Below, in pieces: positions 55,819 to 64,000 of a stretch of DNA of 64,000 nt (positions are counted from its first letter, which is position 1; the number at the start of each line of letters is the position of its first letter). The position numbers were made by a program, and so were the translations under genes. This DNA is from Timema cristinae (lineage: Eukaryota; Arthropoda; Insecta; Phasmatodea; Timematidae), in contig JBCFYV010000100.1 in the NCBI GenBank assembly GCA_039000515.1, forward strand, positions 35,018,421 through 35,082,420, given 5' to 3'. The notes beneath the pieces are model-generated. The model saw only the letters and a list, made by a program, of their open reading frames with translations. It did not search any database and had not been told where the DNA came from.

Positions 55819-56331
55819 TAAAAAGTGTGAACATTAAATCAGATTAATTTTTAAAAGTTATTTAATAAGTTAAAAAAAAAAAGTTTAAGTGTATAAAAGG
55901 GAAAAGTGAAAAGATGTTAAGGAGGGCAAAAAGTACACATAATAAATATAAAAAGGGTATAAAGGTTGAAAGGGGTAAAAATCATACAAATAAGTAGTGT
56001 TCTACAGCATTTGTGTCAATTTCGAGCTCTTTCGTTTTCCGAGCTTAAATTTTCAAATTGATGTATTCTTACGTCATTTGATTCTTACATGTCGAACGTC
56101 TATTTGATATCACACCAAAAAGTGTGATTTATATTAATTTTAGAAACCTTTACGGAATTCCGATCCCCATTTACTACGTTATTTTTTTTACAAGTTTATT
56201 GATCAAATCCTTATGTATATTATATGGGATAGTTCTTATAATGGCCCGAAAAATTTCAATCTTCTACCACACTGAAAAGTTATTTACTATTTAATTTTGG
56301 AAATTTTAACAGCACTATGTTTCTAAGCAAA
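55819..56331. other. AT-rich, nothing further recognised
   Basis: Only the repeat H scrap near 56230-56290 can be named. Confidence 0.45.
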
Positions 56332-56359
56332 AACACACTATTTTACATATCTCTCTCTC

Positions 56360-56417
<58 letters not shown>

Positions 56418-56452
56418 GAGAGAGAGATATGTAAAATAGTGTGTTTTTGCTT
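56332..56452. repeat. Perfect palindrome with (TA)n centre
   Basis: AAGCAAAAACACACTATTTT ... CATATCTCTCTCTCTACATA on the left is exactly inverted on the right of a TA array. It abuts the larger palindrome that starts at about 56450. Confidence 0.9.
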
Positions 56453-57012
56453 AATGGGTTACTAACGACAGATTTATGAAAATATGATTACTTATTGTAA
56501 TATGCAATGAAAGTAAACCAAGTCCTGGCTAAAGTTCATTCACAGTAGGAATTGTTTTCTGAAAGGCCTTTTTCCCTAACAGACATCTATTATATAATAA
56601 GATATTGGTAGGAAAAAAGACCTTTCAGAGAAAGTATGTAAGATTGTGTCGTACTATTCAATTTAATTTACGTGAAAATGTTTATAAAGTGATAGTTTTC
56701 CATGAATTTATCACAATATAAATAATGTCAAAAAATGTTATAAACAAAAACAAAATATTCAGCTATTTTAGTAGATAGTTCTAATAATTTATAAATGACA
56801 GCATATTAACATAGAAAATTTAAGTGTTTATTCAAATTGAAACTCTACAAAAAAAAAAGGAATGATACAGAATTTCTCTGTTTTTTCTTCCTTGGGTATT
56901 ATATATACATATATATGTAGTTATATATATATGTGTATGTATGTATATATATATATATATGTATAAATATATATATATATATATATGTATAAATATATAT
57001 GTATATATATAA

Positions 57013-57044
<32 letters not shown>

Positions 57045-58150
57045 GTATTTATATATATACATATATATTTATACATATATATATATACATATATATATAT
57101 TTATACATATATATATATACATATATATATATTTATACATATATATATATACATACATACACATATATATATAACTACATATATATGTATATATAATACC
57201 CAAGGAAGAAAAAACAGAGAAATTCTGTATCATTCCTTTTTTTTTTGTAGAGTTTCAATTTGAATAAACACTTAAATTTTCTATGTTAATATGACAGCAT
57301 ATTAACATAGAAAATTTAAGTGTTTATTCAAATTGAAACTCTACAAAAAAAAAAGGAATGATACAGAATTTCTCTGTTTTTTCTTCCTTGGGTATTATAT
57401 ATACATATATATGTAGTTATATATATATGTGTATGTATGTATATATATATATATGTATAAATATATATATATATGTATAAATATATATGTATATATATAA
57501 ATACATATATATAATATATATATATATATGTATTTATATATATACATATATATTTATACATATATATATATACATATATATATATTTATACATATATATA
57601 TATACATACATACACATATATATACATATATATATATTTATACATATATATATATACATACATACACATATATATATAACTACATATATATGTATATATA
57701 ATACCCAAGGAAGAAAAAACAGAGAAATTCTGTATCATTCCTTTTTTTTTTGTAGAGTTTCAATTTGAATAAACACTTAAATTTTCTATGTTAATATGCT
57801 GTCATTTATAAATTATTAGAACTATCTACTAAAATAGCTGAATATTTTGTTTTTGTTTATAACATTTTTTGACATTATTTATATTGTGATAAATTCATGG
57901 AAAACTATCACTTTATAAACATTTTCACGTAAATTAAATTGAATAGTACGACACAATCTTACATACTTTCTCTGAAAGGTCTTTTTTCCTACCAATATCT
58001 TATTATATAATAGATGTCTGTTAGGGAAAAAGGCCTTTCAGAAAACAATTCCTACTGTGAATGAACTTTAGCCAGGACTTGGTTTACTTTCATTGCATAT
58101 TACAATAAGTAATCATATTTTCATAAATCTGTCGTTAGTAACCCATTAAG
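56450..58150. repeat. Hierarchical palindrome, about 850-bp arms
   Basis: Outer arms run from CTTAATGGGTTACTAACGAC (56450) to its complement ending at 58150. Each half contains its own palindrome: 56800-57294 and 57301-57805 each start with ATATTAACATAGAAAATTTA, go through an AT/GT microsatellite core, and return in inverse. The two inner palindromes are near-copies of each other, joined by a GACAGC spacer at about 57293. Outer arms include GTAGGAATTGTTTTCTGAAA as at 2.6 kb. All the open frames in 56832-57768 are microsatellite translations. Confidence 0.88.
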
Positions 58151-58499
58151 GAATGTCTATAAGGTTCACTGTACCACTTTTTTTTTTTTCAAACCTCTAA
58201 ATACTTTAAGCAAGATTGATTCTGCTAATTTTAAAGTTGGAGTTTGTAAAATTGGGGAAGGAGACTACTAGATACCAAATGTGTCACAGTTTGCAATAAA
58301 TGTGGAATAAAAAAAAGTATTACTTTAATGTGTATTCAACGTAATAATAATAATTCACAAAAAATATTCAGTTACAGTTAAATATAATAAAAAAAAAAAA
58401 TGTATATCCAATTTAAAAATTGTCAGCTTTAGGGGTGGCGGAAACGCGGTTGAAGACACAAGAGTAGTTTACCCCAAATTGTTAAAAGAAAAGGGGGCT

Positions 58500-58745
58500 A
58501 TATTTGCTCTCCCACAGCCCCCTACCCTCGCAACCCATACAACATGCACTATAAACATTTTCGTGTACCTTCATGTAAATCACGAAACAAAAGGTAACCC
58601 AAAGTCACAATTATCATTAAAAACACACCTCCAAATAGTTTATTGAAGCATATAATTTTTTTTATATAATAATCCACGGGCGGACCAACCTTTTAAGATT
58701 GCTTGAGAATTTTTGGCAAGAGACGTTACTGTTTGTTAGGTAATA
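58500..58745. mobile_element. hAT element fragment related to 28465-29128
   Basis: ATGTAAATCACGAAACAAAA, AAACACACCTCCAAATAGTT, TATTGAAGCATATAATTTTT and CTTGAGAATTTTTGGCAAGA parallel 28940-29120. The right end reads GACGTTACTG; no duplication or left terminus is evident. Confidence 0.65.
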
Positions 58746-59074
58746 GTAAGGAAGCTTTTACAAGAAATATATAAATTTTAGAAGAGGCTGGTAAGGAAAT
58801 AGGACTAGAAGCAAAGTCTTAAAAGACGATCACAAAGAGAACACAGATCGAAGACGATAATTTAGCTATTACTGGGAACAACATATCATTTGACAGGGTT
58901 ATTGAATCCAAATATTTAGGAACAATTTTAACCAGCGATAACAATATAAGATTGTAAACCAGGAAAAAAAAATAGTCAGGAAATTCTTGTTATGACTCTT
59001 CATTAATTTTTTGGAGTCTCGCCTGCTGTCGAGGAATGTAGTACTCAGAATATACAAAAAAAAATAGTTTTACC

Positions 59075-59688
59075 CAGTGGCGTAGCGTGAGGGGAAACGG
59101 GGGGGAGAAGGGCTGTTGCCCCGGGCGCAAAATTTCAAAAGGAAAAGGAAGTGGTTATTTTACGTGCAGCCTTTAGAAGCAGTGTGCAGATTGCTAGCAG
59201 AATAGCTTTAGAATTGCTTCACTGGTTGTATAAGTGGAAGCTGCAAGAGAGCTAACTAACTTAGTTGTGACTTTAAGAATCTTTTTAAATACCATTCTTT
59301 CAACTTCCAGCTGTGAGAGAAGTTTCTCAACATTTATATTAATCGAAACGTATCAGAGATCTACAATGAGTCAAGAAAAAATGAGTAACCCAGCAATACT
59401 GTTAATTGAGAAAGAGATCTCAATGTAGATTTCAATATTATTATTGAAAAATTTGCACAAATTATAACCAGTAGATTTTAAATAAATTTAAGTATACTAG
59501 CTTTAAATTAATATTTCTTTAATAGATCAATATTTTCTTAAGGTATACATGTGCTTGGAGGCTAAGGGGTTTAATTCTGAATTAAAAGGGACTCGGGGGT
59601 GTGCTAAAGGTCCACGGCTTAGGGGGGGGGGGGGGGGTGTAACATACTTGCCTTGTCCCAGGATTTAACAACCTACGGTACGCCACTG
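59075..59688 (+). mobile_element. hAT deletion derivative, 614 bp
   Basis: Ends CAGTGGCGTAGCGTGAGGGG and, inverted, CAGTGGCGTACCGTAGGTTG; flanking octamers GTTTTACC (59067-59074) and GTTTTACT (59689-59696) differ at one position. It sits inside a LINE reading frame. It keeps only the 3' end of the transposase gene plus termini, including a G-run at 59622-59637. Confidence 0.92.
59230..59428 (+). pseudogene. hAT transposase C-terminal (dimerisation) remnant
   Basis: The frame contains STSSCERSFSTFILIETYQR followed by STMSQEKMSNPAILLIEKEI and a stop at 59426-59428. The pattern (T/S)xxxCERSFSxLxxIKxxxRSTMxxxRLxxLxxLxIE is the hallmark of the hAT-family C-terminal dimerisation domain, close to the ZMYM1/TTF-type zinc-finger transposases. 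About 60 residues of a protein normally around 600-700 residues are left. DNA-binding and catalytic regions are deleted, so the element depended on enzyme supplied in trans. Confidence 0.88.
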
Positions 59689-59800
59689 GTTTTACTGATT
59701 GTTCTCTATGGGTGTGAAACATGGTCTCTTAATTTTACATAGCGAAAATAAATTTATAGTGTTTGAAAACGAGGTTCTTATGAAGATCAATGGCCAAAAA

Positions 59801-60535
59801 AATGAATGACGCTAGTTGTTGGCAGTGAAGGAGGCTACATAACCAGACCATTCAGAATGGATACAATAAAGAATTCAGTGGATATAATGAAAATCGACAC
59901 AATTAAAACTTTTTATTTGTGGTACTTGTTTAGGAATTGTTGGGATGGAGACCATTCAGAATGGATACAATTCAGCTCCCCCACTTTTACACACCAAACA
60001 CGCCCTAAACCTTTGGAATGAAGATTGATAGTTTATATATGTTTCTAAATTTTAGTCCGTGTATCTTTCCTCTAGGTTTATTGATCTTTTACTTGTAGGT
60101 TTAATCTCCTGATTACAAATTAATAGAGGGCCAACATATATAATTTCTGTTTTAGTATTTTTAACCTTCATTTGCGCTAGTTTTAACAAGACAATGAAGC
60201 TCCCAATTTAAATGTAAACAGTTTTGTAAATTTTTTACTCTCAAAATTAGAACTTAATAGTTAAACCTTAACGAACAATGTTTGTATTTTTATATTTTAA
60301 CAACTTATTTGAGCTGTAACTAAATGTCTTCATTTTTAGTTAAAGTAGGGAGAAAATCATCTGCGCGTTACATCGTACGTACCATTTATTTGATCACATA
60401 AGCGTTTAACCGATTTCTTAAAAAGTAGAAAAAAAAATTATTGATTTACGAAAAATATTTCCATAGGTGTTTTTGTAGGATAACTCTTCATTATACGCGC
60501 GTGTTGTAATTTAAACCGCAGTGTTTTGTTGGCTA
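59801..60535. other. AT-rich, nothing recognised
   Basis: Apart from the 20-bp direct repeat noted in the LINE entry, no features. Confidence 0.45.
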
Positions 60536-60539
60536 TGTT

Positions 60540-60690
60540 TTGTGCGCATCCGCTTTGCACGCCGGGCCAGCCTAACTGTGTCATTGCAGGCAATCTCCCT
60601 GGCACGCCGTGCGCGATCGATAAAACATGAAGTCACGCGTGCTGCTGTCTGGCCCCCCGTGCTACTTTGGTAACAACAGGAATGATCCGC
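60540..60690. other. CpG-rich unclassified patch
   Basis: About 150 bp rich in CpG (CACGCCGTGCGCGATCG, AAGTCACGCGTGCTGCTG) in AT-rich surroundings. One plus frame is open for about 27 codons after TCATTGCAG, reading LARRARSIKHEVTRAAV; it is too short to judge. It could be a SINE or hAT subterminal fragment, or an exon. Confidence 0.25.
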
Positions 60691-60762
60691 AACTAAAATA
60701 AGAGCACTGTTGTCGAAGTCACGTGTTTTAATGTTGACCTGTATTTCATATATATATAAATA

Positions 60763-60930
60763 ATTCCTAATCTATTAGCGTAATTAATAGTTGAGCGTAT
60801 AACCCGGACGGGTGTGTATGTATATATTTTTTTATATATTTATATATACACACACACACATACACATACACACACACACACACCCGTCCGGGCTATACGC
60901 TCAAATATTAATTACGCTAATAGATTAGGA
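60763..60930. repeat. Hairpin of inverted SINE tails around a microsatellite
   Basis: A plus-strand SINE A tail (AATTCCTAATCTATTAGCGT to ACCCGGACGGGTGTGTATG, 60763-60816) faces the tail of the minus-strand copy at 60886 across a TA/CA microsatellite. The tail mutation CCGGACGGG is shared by both, so one arm was probably copied from the other. Confidence 0.8.
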
Positions 60931-61115
60931 ATTTGTAAGGTTGAATCTAAAGGAATTGAACCTGCATTTGCATGATGGAAGAGTGTAAAACAATTTTAGG
61001 AAAAAACACCCCCATTTAAACCAGCCAAAATTCTAACCTTGATCTCCCGGTCCTCGACAGTCTAGCCCAACACGAAACTGGCACGTTAGCCAACAGTGCC
61101 ACTGAGGTGGGTTGG
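60886..61115 (-). repeat. SINE family A, full length
   Basis: Minus strand: CAGTGGCACTGTTGGCTAAC head, CGGGAGATCAAGGTTAGAAT B-box region, TGCAAATGCAGGTTCA body, and GTATAGCCCGGACGGGTGTG tail. Confidence 0.85.
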
Positions 61116-62584
61116 AAAAAATATATAAATTTTGGCATATATCCACGGGTATTTTAAATTCAAAAGTGATAGTTTCATCGAGAGAAATTAATGTGATCAC
61201 AAGATTTGTTTTGTTACTATACTTTGTTTATCAAGGTGAATTTTAAAAAAAAGGGCTCACTCAAATTTATGTTAATTTTGATTTAGTTTGGGGGAAGTTG
61301 TTAAGCACTATAAGAAATGAAAAATAACCTTGTGGTCATCCCCCCCCTAACCTGCCCCTAATCAAGACGACCATCATCTTGAAAAAAATAGCGGCCAAAA
61401 ACGAGTTCTTAGCTTTATTTCTAAAATGATAAGTTCTATAAAAAAAGGTTTAAAACAAAATCTTAAATCCCATAACATTAAGGGAAAAAAGAAGTTCCTA
61501 ATCAAAATTTGGCTAACTGTAACCATTCCTGAAACGTGACTTGAACGTTTGTTAGTGGTATTCCAAAAGTATCATCATTTGTGAATTAATATAATTATTT
61601 GGAAATAAGTTATGATCAAATTCTGTGCAAATAACATAATATTAAAATCTGATCAAAGGAGGTGTATTTTTTTTCACAAATCGGTTAGTTTCATATTGAA
61701 AATAAAGTTTCCTTAAAAGAAACGTGTTTTGAAAATTTTGATTTTATGAAAGTGTTTTTTTGAAACCTTGCGTTATATTTCCAAATAAAAATAAATACAA
61801 GGTGAACATTAGCAGTTTCCCCGATACAGTATTTCAAGTAGAGACAAATAAAGTATATTAGTAACAAACAATAAAAAAATTACTTTATAATATCTTCAGT
61901 TTATTTACCAATAAGAAAGTTAGAATTAGTATTCAAGACAATGAACTGTTAAATACAATTTGAATAGGATTTTAAATTGTTTCTGTAACTGGGTTTGCCC
62001 ACGCTCACCAAAGCATGCTTGGAATAATAGAGTTTCTGAACAAACTTTTATAAATACAGATGTTAACATAAAATAGAGAAATAATGTGATAGCATACGCT
62101 TTTCTGAAAGAATAAAAATAAAACAATTATAGTCATGAATAAAACAAACGATGGCTATGACGATATTTTTAAATTAGTTTTCCTTTTTATTATGAAAAAA
62201 ATCAATAAATAAATCATGCATTGTGTATGTGTGTGTGTGTACGTGTGATATCCACCACCTCCTTTTTTTATTCTTTGATTTATCGAACGAATTTCTAACA
62301 ATCTCAATTTAAAACACAGGATTTAACTGTAAAGTATTTTTTAAATTTATGATTATCCTATCCAAGAAGCTGAAGTTTTAAAAGATTATATATATATATA
62401 ATTAAAGCTAAAAGTCAACATAAGAAACCATACCTAAGGTAGAATGGTCCACTTGATAAATTTAATTGAAGACTAAAAAACCCATTTTATAGTTATTGAT
62501 ATTATTATCTATCAAAAGTGTAATTTTATATTAGATGATTTGACGCATTCCCTGATGAAAATAATTTAAATAACTTTTTAATAG
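61116..62584. other. AT-rich, nothing recognised
   Basis: Short microsatellites at 62223-62242 (TG) and 62387-62400 (TA). The minus frame 61926-62126 has no motif. Confidence 0.5.
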
Positions 62585-62868
62585 GGTGACCTGGTGGTCT
62601 AGGGGTAAGGTGTCAAGACTTCTGTGCTGGCGACCGGGGTTCAATCCTCGGTCCCGGCAAAGATTTATCTGATTACCAAACCCTTCCTTCACCTCTGACA
62701 AGACATCTTGTGAATGTGGGGAATGCCAGGCCTCCACCATGGTTCGGATCCCACGTTAAACTGTAGGTCCTCCATTTCATCTCACAATCACCCTACCATT
62801 ACACATTAGCGTAAGTGCGTATAACCCGAATCGGTAGTAAGACGCGGTGATAATAATAATAATAATAG
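62585..62868 (+). repeat. SINE family B, full length
   Basis: GGTGACCTGGTGGTCTAGGG head with A box, CCGGGGTTCAATCCTCGGTC B box, ATTACCAAACCCTTCCTTCA, CCTCCACCATGGTTCGGATC, TATAACCCGAATCGGTAGTA, and a TAA array. It is the only plus-strand full-length family B copy here. Confidence 0.93.
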
Positions 62869-63244
62869 CTGCAAAAAAAAGTTCCTCATATTTAAATTAG
62901 ATTGTACAGATCGCGATATATTACTGGCATGGAATTTTTCAAGCAAAATAAAGAATTGAATTGTAAATACGATTTTTTTTAAATACTCGTACATTTAAAC
63001 AATACTGCATTTGAACAATACTTAAAAAACAAACAGATCTAAGTCTTAGATTTACAATAAGTAGATTTTTCTATAAACAATTGTTGTGTATAGCGGAGAA
63101 TGAAATACAATTTTAAAATATCGTCTGTCTCTTCATATATTTTTTAACTTAAAAGTTGCCTTGATCATCTTGTTATAGCTCTCATAACTAGAAGACTTTT
63201 AGAATGAGGACCAAACAATGGAATAATAAAATAGTTTTATAAAT

Positions 63245-63362
63245 GCTCCAACTTCACACAAAAGTGGATACATTTCCTATAAATTCTACCCTTTCCATTC
63301 ATATCACATCAGTGTATTTAAATGTGGATACCCCGGACGGGTATCAAGATGCGCTGTAAAAA
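63245..63362 (+). repeat. SINE tail fragment
   Basis: AACTTCACACAAAAGTGGAT and ACCCCGGACGGGTATCAAGA with a final A-run: the 3' half of an A/C-type SINE. Confidence 0.6.
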
Positions 63363-63455
63363 AACCAACCCCAATAAACCCGTTAAATTAGTCTAAATGT
63401 TCCAGTGAAACGATTAAATTGTCAATTTTATAGTGTAGTATTAGCAACGCAAAAT

Positions 63456-63688
63456 ACCCGCTTTGGTGGCCACATTGTTTAAGGCGCTCCCCTTGCAATA
63501 GACTAGACTGGAAGATCGTGGTTTGAATCTCGGTCAGGTGTACTGAGAATGGTATTTTCCTAAATTATCTTCCACTCTCCCTCCACCCAAATGTGAGTAC
63601 ACTTTTAAAAAGTGACCTTCCTCATCCCTAAAAGATTACATGATCGTATAACCAGAATGGATAATAAAACGCGGTGCTAAAAAAAAAA
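63456..63688 (+). repeat. SINE family C, full length
   Basis: CCCGCTTTGGTGGCCACATT head, GATCGTGGTTTGAATCTCGG B box, CACTCTCCCTCCACCCAAAT body, ATAAAACGCGGTGCTAAAAA tail. Flanked by AGCAACGCAAA (63443) and AGCAACGTAAA (63689), one mismatch. Confidence 0.9.
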
Positions 63689-63867
63689 AGCAACGTAAAT
63701 AGATAAAGCATTATCTTCTCTTTTTGTTCTACTTTTTTCTAACTGTTCTTATTCTTGGACTTAAATCCCCACCAGCAATAAAATAAACATAACCTGTAAA
63801 ATGGAACAAGGATTCGGTTAGGAATGACAAAGCGAGGATTAGCGAAATAAGCTTTGTAATCGCTTAC

Positions 63868-63888
63868 CTTACCGAACACCTGAGGGTT
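63868..63888 (-). CDS. Possible 21-nt microexon
   Basis: On the minus strand a pyrimidine tract runs into AACACCAAG, then 21 bases encoding NPQVFGK end exactly at a strong donor AAG|GTAAGC. The wider frame (LPNTKNPQVFGKVSDYKAYF, within 63739-63942) is also open. Such a short signal has a high chance rate, and no partner exon was identified. Confidence 0.15.
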
Positions 63889-64000
63889 CTTGGTGTTAGG
63901 TAAGCGGGAGAAAGGAGGGGGGAGTGCAATTGTACGTAACATTTATATGATAACTTATTTGACGAGGGAGCTCGTATGAAAGTGTCGGTTTTAATTAAGG

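Larger units (their letters stand above)
58790..59800 (+). pseudogene. LINE RT remnant split by a hAT insertion
   Basis: Before the insertion: EEAGKEIGLEAKS, TKRTQIEDDNLAITGNN, VIESKYLGTILTSDNNIR. After it: KIVLLIVLYGCETWSL across the junction and FENEVLMKINGQKNE to about 59800. This is the same RT C-terminal region as the 25.2-26.3 kb copy (KEIGLE, YLGTIL, ILLVILYxCDxxTL). Removal of 59075-59688 plus one octamer restores the frame. Multiple stops make it non-functional. From 59806 on, the homology is lost; CAGACCATTCAGAATGGATA recurs at 59844 and 59948 (with one mismatch). Confidence 0.82.

Noticed and set aside
56832..57768. Five overlapping 60-90-codon frames rich in Tyr/Ile
   Set aside because: They are translations of TA/GTA microsatellite cores inside palindromes; the identical C-terminal residues come from the inverted arms.

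Overview
This is a repeat-dominated, AT-rich stretch of an animal nuclear genome, most likely an arthropod with a large genome. That placement is inferred from the mix of tRNA-headed SINEs, hAT, TTAA-type and TA-type miniature elements, one LINE family, a solo LTR and long (TA)n arrays. I cannot name a species. There is no bacterial or organellar gene structure and no complete protein-coding gene. Nearly all open frames over 60 codons are chance frames or lie inside repeats.

Layout. 1-0.6 kb: a non-repetitive patch that could be a promoter and non-coding first exon, then a 89-bp TA-flanked palindromic MITE. 2.5-4.4 kb: (TA)n arrays, SINE pieces and one ambiguous exon-like stretch. 6.3-9.3 kb: two TTAA-flanked palindromic MITEs, a candidate first coding exon (8965-9070) and a second TA MITE. 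11-16.5 kb: a dispersed tail-type repeat, a third TA MITE, a 35-bp minisatellite and a hAT miniature element with a perfect 8-bp target duplication. 17-25 kb: dispersed repeats, many SINE copies and an 813-bp hAT element. 25.2-27.1 kb: a LINE reverse-transcriptase remnant split by a 595-bp solo LTR and ending in a minisatellite. 28.4-33 kb: another hAT element, SINEs and a candidate internal coding exon (31840-32090). 33-46 kb: MITEs, SINEs, a 66-bp minisatellite, a 1.1-kb palindrome with a hammerhead-ribozyme-like core, and a hAT element carrying a nested SINE. 47-56 kb: more SINEs, a second hammerhead-like core, and a second LINE tail with the same minisatellite. 56.3-58.2 kb: a hierarchical palindrome. 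58.8-59.8 kb: a LINE remnant split by a 614-bp hAT derivative that keeps the transposase C-terminal dimerisation region. 60-64 kb: SINEs.

Four tRNA-headed SINE families are visible. For reference here they are A ('GGTGGCGTAGTTAGC' head), B ('GGTGGTCTAGGGGTAAGG' head), C ('GGTGGCCGCATGGTCTAAGG' head) and D (tail beginning 'TATTTAACGTGCACTTTCTG'). A, B and C end in the same 3' tail (TATAACCCGAACGGGTAGTA, then AGACGCGGTGCTAA and ATT-type repeats), which suggests one shared mobilising LINE.

The strongest observations are these: (1) nested insertions with exact target duplications that let the interrupted LINE reading frame be read through; (2) two minisatellites that appear to have arisen from a LINE protein-coding motif; (3) a solo LTR with heat-shock-element arrays; (4) two hammerhead-like cores; (5) a palindrome built of palindromes; (6) two exon-like segments on the + strand whose splice phases are compatible.
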